Assembly (NCBI GenBank): GCA_903849645.1
Contig: CAINJJ010000030.1
Coordinates: 62,001 to 126,000, forward strand
From: an uncultured Acidobacteriaceae bacterium
GTDB taxonomy: Bacteria; Acidobacteriota; Terriglobia; Terriglobales; Acidobacteriaceae
DNA: 64,000 nt
Direction of reading: 5' to 3'
Part shown: positions 17,129 to 25,443 of the stretch, piece after piece
How the letters are laid out: the number at the start of each line of letters is the position of its first letter
Numbering within the stretch: position 1 is the stretch's first letter
Translations under genes and position numbers: made by a program
Notes under the pieces: model-generated
Databases searched by the model: none
The model's input: only the letters and a program-made list of their open reading frames with translations
Told to the model about the DNA's origin: nothing

Positions 17129-17190
17129 TTTGCTCAACATTCATACGCTTCAGTGCCGATAGTAGACCGTCACAGAATTGGGGCAAATCC

Positions 17191-18033
17191 ATGTCACGCG
17201 TTCGGTCGTATTTCATCGTTCTTGTTGTTGCCACCGGAGTGGCCGCAGCTCAACACCCCGGCGCCTCCACAGACGCCCTGGGGGCTCATCTCAACTCGGT
17301 GCGCGGCTGCCCGGCGTGCCATGCTCCTCACTCAGGAAATCAGCGCGGGGAGAGCACCGCTCGGCAGAGCGCGCCTCAGGAGATGCTGTGGGGCAACGAT
17401 GCGCTCAGTACCTATCCGCGCGAAGAAATCAAGTCAGTCCAAGCCGCGTTAGCTGGCTCGCCCGAGGCCTCCGGGGTGCTCGTGTGCATGAGCTGCCACG
17501 ATGGCAACTATGCGCCGAAGGCGATGATGAAGAACAGCATCTATGAGATCGTGCCCGCCGAGGTGTACGGTGCGCCCGAATCCGTTCCGACGCTGTTTGA
17601 CAAGCGCGATGTGAACCTGACCAAAGACATCAGCGAGCACCCGATAGGCGTGGACACCCGGGTGAAGTGCGGAGGGGCTGCCAATTGGGACTGCTCGGAC
17701 CGCGATGGCGTGCTCCGCATGGAGGGGCAGCGCTCCTCCCGGTTCGCGGCGAACTATGGCTTCTTTATCAAGCCGCACAGTTACGGCAACGCCTCCGTGG
17801 TGGTCTGCACGAGCTGCCATAACCCGCACTCGATGAATGCGACCAAGGTGACAAAGAGCACGGCCTCGACCATCTTTCCGGAGGGCGTCTACTCCACACG
17901 GAATTTCCTGCGCGCGCCGTACGGTCCCACGATCCTGTCCAGAGTCAGCAACCAGTCGGCGCAGTTCTGCCGGCAGTGTCATGCGGAGATGTCAAACGAG
18001 TTGAACGGAAGCAAGGTGGGGACGGTGCAGTAG
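17191..18033 (+). CDS. secreted tetraheme c-type cytochrome
   Basis: A 280-residue protein with a signal peptide (MSRVRSYFIVLVVATGVAAAQ) and four haem-attachment motifs: CPACH (about residue 47), CMSCH, CTSCH and CRQCH. The CHAPHSGN and CHNPHSMN contexts are the doubled CXXCH-type seen in exported multihaem cytochromes. The ATG at 17191 is chosen because it opens the signal peptide; an earlier in-frame ATG at 17125 adds 22 residues of non-signal sequence. It should carry electrons in the periplasm or on the cell surface. No partner oxidoreductase, porin or maturation gene is adjacent, so its redox partners are unknown. Confidence 0.85.
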   Translation: MSRVRSYFIVLVVATGVAAAQHPGASTDALGAHLNSVRGCPACHAPHSGNQRGESTARQSAPQEMLWGNDALSTYPREEIKSVQAALAGSPEASGVLVCMSCHDGNYAPKAMMKNSIYEIVPAEVYGAPESVPTLFDKRDVNLTKDISEHPIGVDTRVKCGGAANWDCSDRDGVLRMEGQRSSRFAANYGFFIKPHSYGNASVVVCTSCHNPHSMNATKVTKSTASTIFPEGVYSTRNFLRAPYGPTILSRVSNQSAQFCRQCHAEMSNELNGSKVGTVQ

Positions 18034-18049
18034 CGCAGTCCGCCAGGGC

Positions 18050-19567
18050 TCAGCCGAAAGACCGGTATTTGCGCCAAAACTCGGGCCAGCCGAGTTGCGG
18101 GGCTCCGCAGACGAAGATGTCTGGGTGGTATTGGCTCTCTTCGTTCCGGATGCCTTCAGAGTTGCCGTTGTGACCGGCGAGCCGGCACCCTGTGAAGATC
18201 TTCTCAGCGTCTTCGTGGGAGACGCCCACCACAATCAACGTGGTCGGCGGCTGCTGCGGATAGCCGCGCAGCCAGGCGGAATTTGTCAGGCTGATGGGCA
18301 GAGGCAGGCCGTAGGCGGGCCCGAGCAGTTCAATGGCTCCCTGCTCGCCGTAGTTGCCCACCAGGACGCCCGCGGCGGCGCGCTGCTCCGGTGGCAAGGC
18401 GTCGCGAATGGCAGCGACGTTGCGAACCAGCTCGGGCCAACCGAACTCTTCGCGCAGGTCGCCGTTGCGCTGGAGGGCGAAGTCGCGCAGGGGGCCGCTG
18501 GACTGGATGGGCAGAATGATCGCGCAGATATAGGCACCGGAGACCGAGAAACCTGCACAGAAGACCGCCTGAACCGCAATCCGACCGGGCCGTCGAAGGG
18601 TGGCGAGCCACCGCTCCGCCATTGCCGCGCCCATGGCGATCAGCATGGGGTAGGCGGCGGCCATGTAGTAGCCCCGGCCCCTGGCGATAAAGAACAGTGC
18701 CAAGGGGATGAGATACATCCAGGCCAGCATCCGGTAGCGCGGACTCCGCAGGAAGCCGGCCAGTCCGGCAAGGCAGAGCGGCGCGGCAAAGATGTTGACG
18801 CAGATGAGGAGCTGATCCTTGAGGAATCCGTTGGTGCGGCCCTCGCCCACATCGCGGATGTGGATGTGTTGGAGGAACTGGTAGGAGATGAAGTCATGGC
18901 GGACCAGCCAGAGGAAGTTGGGCAGGAAAAGCAGAAGCGCCAGGGCGATGCCGGCCCAGAACCAGCCGTTGCGCAGAGAGCGCCGGGCGCGTGAGAGAAC
19001 CACGCCGCCAATGATTCCGGCGGTGAAGAAGACAATGGAGTACTTGGTGAGGAGCCCCATGCCCACGGCGGCGCCGATGGCCAGCCACCAGCGCGGGTTG
19101 CCGCTGCCGAGCAGGCGCACGGTGAAGTAGGCAATGAGGACCCACCAGAGAAAATCGAAGGAGGAGTACTGGAACTCCGTGCCCTCAAAGAGAGGCAGGG
19201 GCGAGAGTGCGACGGCGATGACCGCCGTGGCCTGGGCGAGACGGCCGCCGCCCAACTGGCGGGCCATGAGGCCCGTGACGATGAGGGCGATGGCCTGCGC
19301 GAGGACGGAAAACAGGCGCAGACCAACGAGGGATATGCCGAAGACCGCCAGACCGATGTGTTCAAGGAACGGGGTCAGCGGCGGATAGGCGACAAAGCCC
19401 CAGTCAAGATGGCGCGCATCGCTCAGGAACTGGAACTCGTCGCGGTGGAAGCCGTACCGGCCGTTGGTGGCCAGATGAGCGGCCGTAACGGCAAGGGCAA
19501 CCAGGGCGAGAATGGCCCACTCTGTGCGCGGCAGCTCTCTTGGGCGCTCGTATTCGATCGTGGTCAC
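18050..19567 (-). CDS. GT39-type membrane glycosyltransferase (ArnT/PMT-like)
   Basis: A 505-residue polytopic protein. After a short cytoplasmic start it has about ten membrane helices. The first periplasmic loop reads YGFHRDEFQFLSDARHLDWG; the acidic DE pair is typical of the catalytic site of GT-C enzymes that use polyprenyl-phosphate sugars. YPPLTPFLEHIGLAVFG also fits the PMT/ArnT group. The GTG at 19567 has GGAG 6 bp upstream. The soluble C-terminal domain is about 150 residues. It would transfer a sugar to lipid or protein at the outer face of the inner membrane. Its gene converges with the cytochrome gene, 16 bp apart. Acceptor unknown. Confidence 0.8.
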   Translation of the reverse strand: MTTIEYERPRELPRTEWAILALVALAVTAAHLATNGRYGFHRDEFQFLSDARHLDWGFVAYPPLTPFLEHIGLAVFGISLVGLRLFSVLAQAIALIVTGLMARQLGGGRLAQATAVIAVALSPLPLFEGTEFQYSSFDFLWWVLIAYFTVRLLGSGNPRWWLAIGAAVGMGLLTKYSIVFFTAGIIGGVVLSRARRSLRNGWFWAGIALALLLFLPNFLWLVRHDFISYQFLQHIHIRDVGEGRTNGFLKDQLLICVNIFAAPLCLAGLAGFLRSPRYRMLAWMYLIPLALFFIARGRGYYMAAAYPMLIAMGAAMAERWLATLRRPGRIAVQAVFCAGFSVSGAYICAIILPIQSSGPLRDFALQRNGDLREEFGWPELVRNVAAIRDALPPEQRAAAGVLVGNYGEQGAIELLGPAYGLPLPISLTNSAWLRGYPQQPPTTLIVVGVSHEDAEKIFTGCRLAGHNGNSEGIRNEESQYHPDIFVCGAPQLGWPEFWRKYRSFG

Positions 19568-19653
19568 GGACGGCTCCAGGGGCCTGCGGAGTACCTTGCA
19601 GGAATCTTACGCGAAGGAGCCGGGTATAGTTCCCTGCTGCCACGGCCCCTCCG

Positions 19654-20247
19654 TTAGCGCCTCCCCAGCGGAAGCGGCACTTTGACGGAGGCCATGCCGG
19701 CGGCGGTGGCCGCCTGGATGCCGAGGTCGGTGTCTTCAAAGACGAGGCAGTCGGCGGGGGCGACGCCGAGGCGTTCAGCCGCAAGCAGGAAGCAATCCGG
19801 AGCGGGCTTGCCGTTCTTGTAGTCTTCCGCGGCCACGATGGTGTCGAACTTGTCGAGCAGGCCGAGGATTCCGAGCGAGCCGGTGACCGAGCTGCGGCGG
19901 CTGCCAGAGACGACGGCCATCGGAATGCGCCCATGCTGGGCCTCAATGTGCTCGAGCACCTCGGGAATGACCTTGAGGTTGGGGAGTTGCTCCAGGTAGA
20001 AGCCCTCCTTGCGCTCGGCGAGCGAGTCCACGGGCATGTTGAGCCCCTGCATGGCGTTGAGGTCGGCAATGATCTCACGGACCGGCTTGCCGCCCCAGGA
20101 GTAGAAGAGATCTTCTTCGTAGGTGCAGTTCCACTCCGCGAGGGCCTTCTTCCAGGCGATGTAATGCAGGGGCATGGAGTCGGCGATGGTGCCGTCACAG
20201 TCAAAGAGATAGGCCCGGAACGCGCCGTCGGGAAGCTTGAGCTTCAT
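19654..20247 (-). CDS. HAD-family phosphatase (phosphoglucomutase/phosphatase subgroup)
   Basis: A 197-residue HAD hydrolase. Motif I is AYLFDCDGTIADSMPLHY (nucleophile Asp and acid/base Asp); motif II is MAVVSGSRR; motif III is the Lys in GKPAPDCF; motif IV is VFEDTDLGIQAA. The helical cap inserted after motif I (KALAEWNCTYEEDLFYSWGG) places it in subclass I with beta-phosphoglucomutase and small sugar-phosphate phosphatases. The start is the ATG at 20247 (MKLKLPDG); an open frame continues upstream but belongs to the neighbouring gene's antisense space. It lies 43 bp below the AhpD-like gene on the same strand. Substrate unknown. Confidence 0.85.
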   Translation of the reverse strand: MKLKLPDGAFRAYLFDCDGTIADSMPLHYIAWKKALAEWNCTYEEDLFYSWGGKPVREIIADLNAMQGLNMPVDSLAERKEGFYLEQLPNLKVIPEVLEHIEAQHGRIPMAVVSGSRRSSVTGSLGILGLLDKFDTIVAAEDYKNGKPAPDCFLLAAERLGVAPADCLVFEDTDLGIQAATAAGMASVKVPLPLGRR

Positions 20248-20290
20248 GAGTGGAAAGGACTCCTGGGTCGAAGTTGAGGAGCGTTTGGGG

Positions 20291-20869
20291 TCAGCCGGCC
20301 GATTCCTGTTCGAGGGCGGGCACGGCGCATCCGCCTTCGCCAGGCTTGGTTGGCTCCATGCGCAGGGCGTTGTTGAAGCGGTTGAAGTAGTTGAACAGGC
20401 CAATGGCGCAGAGCAGCTCCACCACTTCGCCCTCGGAGTAGAAGCCGCGCAGCTCGGCAAACTGCTCGTCGGAGACGGCATTGGCGTCGCGGGTTACGGT
20501 CTCCGCCAGGCGCAGGGCTGCCTTTTCCGCGGGCGTAAAGTCGTCGCGCTGCGGCCAGTCGGCAAGGTGGGCGAGCTGGTCATCGCTCCAGCCCAGCCCG
20601 CGCGCCAGGATGGTGTGACTCGCCAGGCAGTAGGGCGTCTGGTTGACCTGGCTGGTGCGCACAATGATGAGTTCCTTGAGCCGGGTGGAGACGGTGCCGG
20701 TGTTGAGAACCGCGCCGAAGTGAGCCTGCATGGAGGCAAAGATCTCGGGCCGATGGGCCATCACGCGAAACATGTTGGGCACATTGCCCCGCTGAGCGAA
20801 GGCCTTGTCGTAGAGCTCCGCCATTTCCGGGGTGACTTCACTGCGGTCCAGCCGCGCGATACGAGACAT
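20291..20869 (-). CDS. carboxymuconolactone decarboxylase/AhpD-like protein
   Basis: A 192-residue all-helical protein with an AGGAGGATC ribosome site. It matches the CMD/AhpD family: NVPNMFRVMAHRPEIFASM, LKELIIVRTSQVN, then QTPYCLASHTILARGLG where AhpD-like enzymes have CxxC followed by His. Here only the second cysteine is present; the first position is Thr, so disulfide-type peroxidase chemistry is doubtful. C-terminal FYSEGEVVELLCAIGLFNYFNRFNNAL is typical of the family. It precedes the HAD gene in a likely two-gene unit. Confidence 0.8.
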   Translation of the reverse strand: MSRIARLDRSEVTPEMAELYDKAFAQRGNVPNMFRVMAHRPEIFASMQAHFGAVLNTGTVSTRLKELIIVRTSQVNQTPYCLASHTILARGLGWSDDQLAHLADWPQRDDFTPAEKAALRLAETVTRDANAVSDEQFAELRGFYSEGEVVELLCAIGLFNYFNRFNNALRMEPTKPGEGGCAVPALEQESAG

Positions 20870-21006
20870 CGATCCTCCTGCTGCTTTCCCTATGGTACCG
20901 CCGGGAGTTGGCTTCCTTCCCCCTTGGCGGACCCAGACGCATGGCGCAACGAAAATGGCGGCGCCTGCCGGCCGCGTGGCAGGCGGGACGGACAAGACTC
21001 GCTTCT

Positions 21007-21035
21007 TTGACGTGGTCCGTGGTCTCTGCTACCTT
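21007..21035 (+). promoter_or_regulatory. putative promoter of tRNA-Asn
   Basis: TTGACG (21007-21012), 17-bp spacer, TACCTT (21030-21035), ending about 29 bp before the mature tRNA. The -35 is strong; the -10 keeps only the T, A and final T of the consensus. Confidence 0.4.
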
Positions 21036-21063
21036 GATAGAGGACAATTCATAAACGAGACAC

Positions 21064-21138
<75 letters not shown>

Positions 21139-21305
21139 AAGAATCAGCAACTTACAGCGATTTCTTCGATTCCGAACCCCACAGAACCCCATAGACAATT
21201 AGACAGCCATCGCCTGCTGCCCAGTTTCAGCCTTTGCTTGTGGAATGACATCCAGGGGCACGACCCGCTTCGATCGCCCCGCTTCTTCCCTGTAAACTAG
21301 CCTCC

Positions 21306-23018
21306 ATGAAGCGCATGGCCCTCGCCCCAACTCTCGCTCTCACCCTGCTCCTCCCCGCTGTTCTCGCCGCCCAGTCCTTCTCCGTCACCTTCCCCAAGGA
21401 AGTCAGCGCCCAGGCTCTCGACGGGCGACTGCTGCTCGTTCTTTCCACAAACCCGAGCGACGAGCCGCGCAACCAGATTGACGACACGCCGCGGTCGCAG
21501 ATGGTGTTTGGCGTGACGCTGGACGGCTGGAAGCCAGGCCAGCCCGCGGCTGTGGATGCCGCTGCCTGGGGCTATCCCGTGCGGACCCTCAAGGACGTGC
21601 CGCCGGGCGAGTACACCGTCCAGGCCGTGCTCAACAAGTACGAGACCTTCCACCGCAGCGACGGCAAGACCGTCAAGCTGCACATGGACCAGGGCGAAGG
21701 GCAGCACTGGAACTCGTCCCCAGGCAACCTGTACTCCAAGCCTGTGAAGGTGACGGTCAAGCCGGGGGCGACCATCGCGGTCTCCCTCAGCGAGGTCATC
21801 GCGCCCATCGCCGTCCCGGCAGACACGAAGTACGTCCGCCACATCCGCATCCAGAGCGCGGCGCTGACCAGGTTCTGGGGCCGCCCGATGTTTGTAAGCG
21901 CCATTGTGCTGGTGCCGGAGGGCTTTGACGAGCACCCCGACGCGCATTTCCCGCTCATCATCTTCCACGACCACTTTGTCGGCGAGTTTGACAACTTCCG
22001 CACCACCCCGCCCGACCCCGACCTAAAGCCGGACTACAGCGAGCGCTTTCACCTGGCCGGGTACAATCGCATCGAGCAGGAGGAGGCCTACAAGTTTTAC
22101 CAGCAGTGGACCGCCCCGGGGTTTCCGCGCGTGCTGATCATCAAGATCCAGCACGCCAACCCTTTCTATGACGACTCCTATGCGGTCAACTCGGCCAATG
22201 TGGGCCCTTATGGCGACGCCCTTGAAAATGAGCTGATTCCGGCCGTGGAGAAGCAGTTCAGGGGCATCGGACAGGGCTGGGCGCGCTTCGTCTACGGCGG
22301 CTCGACCGGCGGCTGGGAGGCTCTGGCGGTGCAGGTCTTCTACCCGGACCACTACAACGGGGCCTTCGCCGCATGCCCAGACCCGATCGACTTCCACGAG
22401 TTCACCAACATCGACCTCTACAACGACAAGAACGCCTTCTACCTGGAAGGGGCGCACAAGCGCGTGCCGCAGCCGGCGATGCGGGACTACCTGGGGCACA
22501 CCCTGATCACGACCGAGGACAATAACGCTTACGAGCTGGCCCTCGGCGACCATGGGCGCAGCGGCGAGCAGTTTGACATCTGGCAGGCGGTCTACGGGCC
22601 GGTGGGCGCGGACGGCTACCCGGCGCAGATATTTGACAAGGTCACCGGCGCAATCGACCACAGCGTGGCCGATTACTGGCGACAGCACTATGATCTGGAA
22701 GCGATTCTGGAGCGGGATTGGGCGAAGCTGGGGCCCGAGCTGGCGGGCAAGATCCACATCTACGTGGGGTCGGACGACACGTATTTTCTCAACAATGCCG
22801 TCTACCGCATGGAGGACTTCCTCAACTCGACAAAGAACCCGCCCTATGGGGGCGAGGTGACCTATGGTCCGCGCGCCGAACACTGCTGGAACGGCGACCC
22901 CACGCTGCCCAACGCCTATTCGCGGCTGCACTACAACACGCAGTACATGCCGAAGATTCTGGACCAGATCCAGAAGACGGCGCCCAAGGGCGCGGACCTG
23001 ACGAGCTGGCGCTACTGA
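21306..23018 (+). CDS. secreted esterase-like alpha/beta hydrolase
   Basis: A 570-residue protein with a signal peptide (MALAPTLALTLLLPAVLAAQ). Residues about 30-190 form a beta-rich N-terminal domain. The C-terminal region is an esterase-D/enterochelin-esterase-like alpha/beta hydrolase: HFPLIIFHDHFVGEFDN, then the nucleophile elbow VYGGSTGGWEALAVQVFYP with Ser333, and late DDTYFLNN and GPRAEHCWNG blocks that could supply the catalytic Asp and His. It probably acts on ester-linked substrates in the periplasm or outside the cell. It stands alone, downstream of tRNA-Asn and converging on the sulP gene. Substrate cannot be inferred. Confidence 0.72.
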   Translation: MKRMALAPTLALTLLLPAVLAAQSFSVTFPKEVSAQALDGRLLLVLSTNPSDEPRNQIDDTPRSQMVFGVTLDGWKPGQPAAVDAAAWGYPVRTLKDVPPGEYTVQAVLNKYETFHRSDGKTVKLHMDQGEGQHWNSSPGNLYSKPVKVTVKPGATIAVSLSEVIAPIAVPADTKYVRHIRIQSAALTRFWGRPMFVSAIVLVPEGFDEHPDAHFPLIIFHDHFVGEFDNFRTTPPDPDLKPDYSERFHLAGYNRIEQEEAYKFYQQWTAPGFPRVLIIKIQHANPFYDDSYAVNSANVGPYGDALENELIPAVEKQFRGIGQGWARFVYGGSTGGWEALAVQVFYPDHYNGAFAACPDPIDFHEFTNIDLYNDKNAFYLEGAHKRVPQPAMRDYLGHTLITTEDNNAYELALGDHGRSGEQFDIWQAVYGPVGADGYPAQIFDKVTGAIDHSVADYWRQHYDLEAILERDWAKLGPELAGKIHIYVGSDDTYFLNNAVYRMEDFLNSTKNPPYGGEVTYGPRAEHCWNGDPTLPNAYSRLHYNTQYMPKILDQIQKTAPKGADLTSWRY

Positions 23019-23128
23019 AGGGGCTCGGCACCCGGCCACCTGCGGTGAGGCCAGCGGCTCGCTCTTCGCTCACATGGGGTTCGAGGTTTCCCAGGTCCCC
23101 AAGTGCGAGGGACCTGGGCCACCCGGCT

Positions 23129-24817
23129 TTAGACCGAGTAATCGACGGCGACTTCAACCGGCTCGCCGTAGATCTCCCGCGCGCGGTCGAGGGCAGCCTG
23201 CACGTTGGGCATGAAGTTCTCCGGGCCAATGTGCTCGAGAAACCGGCTCCCCGTGAGGAGCTTGGAAGGCTGCTCCATGGCGCCGCAGAGGATAAGGCTT
23301 CTGCCTGAATCCCTGAGACGTTTGGAGAAGGTCTCAATGGCGTGAATTCCGGTGGCGTCGATGGCGGTCATGTTACGCAGGCGGAGAATCACGACCGGCT
23401 GAAAGGCCTCGATGTTGACTGTGGCCTCCACCAGTTTCTCGGTGGTGCCAAACAGAAACGGCCCGTGAATGCGGAGCAGGGTCACATAAGGCGGGACGAT
23501 GCGACCCTGCAGCACGTGCGGCAGGCCATCGCGGATATAGTCCTCCGTGACCGGAGTGACGGTGGTGGTGTCGGCAACGCGGTAGATATAGAGCAGCGCG
23601 GCGAGCGCCAGACCCACGCCCACGGCCACGGTCAAATCGGCAAAGACCGTGAGCGCGAAGGTGACGATCCAGACCGAGATGGCGGTGAAATCCAGCTTGA
23701 GAATGCCGCCGATCTCGTGCCACTCGCCCATGTTGTAGGCCACCACAAACAGCACCCCCGCCAGCGTCGCGAGGGGAATGTAGCTGGCCAGCGGCGCGGC
23801 CACCAGCAGAATCAGCAGCAGCGTGAGCGCGTGCACCATGCCCGCCACAGGCGAGCGCGCGCCGGAGCGGATGTTGGTCGCGGTGCGGGCGATGGCGCCC
23901 GTGGCGGGGATGCCGCCAAAGACCGGGGAGAGGATGTTGGCCACTCCCTGCGCCACCAGCTCCACGTTGGAGTTGTGCCGGTCGCCGGTCATCCCGTCTG
24001 CCACCACGGCGGAGAGCATGCTCTCCAGCGCCGCCAGCAGCGCCACGGTAAAGGCCGAGGGAATCAGCGGCAAAATGTGCTCGGAGTGGAAGTCAGGAAT
24101 GGCAAAGGGCGGCAGCCCGCGGGGGATGCCACCAAACTTGCTGCCGATGGTCTCCACGGGCAGGTGAAAGACAAGAGCAACGCCGGTACACACCAGCAGA
24201 GCCACGATGGAGGCTGGAACACGGCGCGTAATCCGGGGCAGGAAGATGAGGATCGCCAGGGTGCCGACGCCCAGTCCGAGGGCCGCCCAGTTCACCGTGG
24301 CATAGTGCGCCAGGAGCAGCTTGATGCGGGGCAGAAACTCGCTGGGCACCGGCCCCGTATGCAGCCCGAAGAAGTCCTTGATCTGCGTGGAAGCAATGAG
24401 GATGGCGATGCCGTTGGTGAAGCCGACCACAACCATGCGGGGGATGAAGCGCACGGCCGCGCCCAGCCCGGTGAGCCCCATGGCCACGAGCAGGATGCCC
24501 GCCATCAGGGTGACCATGGCCAGGCCGGCCATGCCAAAGCGCAGGACGATGCCGGCGATGATGACCACGAAGGCGCCGGTAGGCCCCCCAATCTGCGTCC
24601 GCGAGCCGCCCAGGGCGGAGATCAGGAAACCGGCCACCACAGCCGTATAGAGGCCCGCCTGCGGGGTTACCCCAGAAGCGATGCCGAAGGCCATGGCCAG
24701 CGGCAGGGCCACAAGGCCCACCGTAATGCCAGCCAGCAGGTCGTGGAAGAAGTCCTGGCGGGTATAGCCCTTGAAGAGAAGGAACGATTTGGGGAGGTTC
24801 GGATTGCTGATAGACAT
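23129..24817 (-). CDS. SulP-family anion transporter with STAS domain
   Basis: A 562-residue protein. The membrane part (about residues 15-420) carries SulP signatures: LAGITVGLVALPLAMAFGIA near the start, GGSRTQIGGPTGAFVVIIAG, and GIPATGAIARTATNIRSGA. The cytoplasmic STAS domain (about 440-550) shows VVILRLRNMTAIDATGIHAI, where the Ser/Thr-containing loop sits in anti-sigma-antagonist-like domains. These carriers move sulfate, bicarbonate, chloride or dicarboxylates. No carbonic anhydrase or sulfate-assimilation gene is adjacent, so the anion is unknown. Length and domain order are normal. Confidence 0.9.
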   Translation of the reverse strand: MSISNPNLPKSFLLFKGYTRQDFFHDLLAGITVGLVALPLAMAFGIASGVTPQAGLYTAVVAGFLISALGGSRTQIGGPTGAFVVIIAGIVLRFGMAGLAMVTLMAGILLVAMGLTGLGAAVRFIPRMVVVGFTNGIAILIASTQIKDFFGLHTGPVPSEFLPRIKLLLAHYATVNWAALGLGVGTLAILIFLPRITRRVPASIVALLVCTGVALVFHLPVETIGSKFGGIPRGLPPFAIPDFHSEHILPLIPSAFTVALLAALESMLSAVVADGMTGDRHNSNVELVAQGVANILSPVFGGIPATGAIARTATNIRSGARSPVAGMVHALTLLLILLVAAPLASYIPLATLAGVLFVVAYNMGEWHEIGGILKLDFTAISVWIVTFALTVFADLTVAVGVGLALAALLYIYRVADTTTVTPVTEDYIRDGLPHVLQGRIVPPYVTLLRIHGPFLFGTTEKLVEATVNIEAFQPVVILRLRNMTAIDATGIHAIETFSKRLRDSGRSLILCGAMEQPSKLLTGSRFLEHIGPENFMPNVQAALDRAREIYGEPVEVAVDYSV

Positions 24818-24889
24818 GGCTCTGTGTCTATTTTACGCCTCGGTTCCGAAACGCCTTCTCCTGGAATCAAACCATGATGAATGAACGAT

Positions 24890-25366
24890 TTATGATTCCT
24901 GTCCCGGCGTAGAAAGAGCCAGTTCCAGGGCCATGACGAGGGCAGGGCCACCCGCGGGGTAGTAGTCTTCGAGGCGACCCACCACCAGGAATCCGTGGCG
25001 CTGATAGAGGCGGATGGCTCCCTCATTGGCCTCGGCCACATGGAGCCAGATCACCACCGAACCCGCCACGCGCGCCGAGTGCACGCACCGGGCGAGCAGT
25101 TCCCTGCCCACGCCTCGCCCCCGATGGCCCGGCGCAACCTCAAGCGTCTGAATGTGGGCTTGCAGCCCCTGTCTGCGGCGGTTCCACTCCACGATGACGA
25201 AGCCGGCCATCCGCCCGTCCTCTTCCGCAATCCAGACTGCCGCGGTCTTCCGCCTCACCAGGCTGCGCATATAGCGGCGGTCAAAGCGCAGCGCCGGGGC
25301 AAAGCAGGACTCTTCGATCGCGTAGAGTTGCTCGAAGTCGTCGGGAGCAAACGGGCGAAGGTGCAT
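24890..25366 (-). CDS. GNAT N-acetyltransferase (RimI-like)
   Basis: A 158-residue GNAT protein: MHLRPFAPDDFEQLYAIEESCF at the N-terminus, AGFVIVEWNRRRQGLQAHIQ as strand 4, and the acetyl-CoA pyrophosphate loop VAPGHRGRGVGRELLARCV (Q/RxxGxG/A type) followed by EANEGAIRLYQRHGF, the classic motif B. The overall pattern matches ribosomal-protein acetyltransferase RimI, but many GNATs of this kind act on small molecules. It is 77 bp below the phosphofructokinase gene and separated from it by a terminator. Confidence 0.82.
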   Translation of the reverse strand: MHLRPFAPDDFEQLYAIEESCFAPALRFDRRYMRSLVRRKTAAVWIAEEDGRMAGFVIVEWNRRRQGLQAHIQTLEVAPGHRGRGVGRELLARCVHSARVAGSVVIWLHVAEANEGAIRLYQRHGFLVVGRLEDYYPAGGPALVMALELALSTPGQES

Positions 25367-25385
25367 TGTGCCAATCCTAAAGCCT

Positions 25386-25421
25386 CAAACAAAAGAGCCA
25401 CCCCCGGTGGAGGATGGCTCT
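25386..25421 (-). terminator. rho-independent terminator after phosphofructokinase
   Basis: On the minus strand a hairpin AGAGCCA...TGGCTCT (25394-25421) is followed by TTTTGTTTGAGG. It lies 23 bp after the phosphofructokinase stop. Confidence 0.75.
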
Positions 25422-25443
25422 CTGGTGAGGCAGTGCGATGAGG

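Noticed and set aside
16907-17190. Riboswitch before the cytochrome gene
   Set aside because: Looked for a c-di-GMP-type core; the GC-rich hairpins there do not match a known aptamer.
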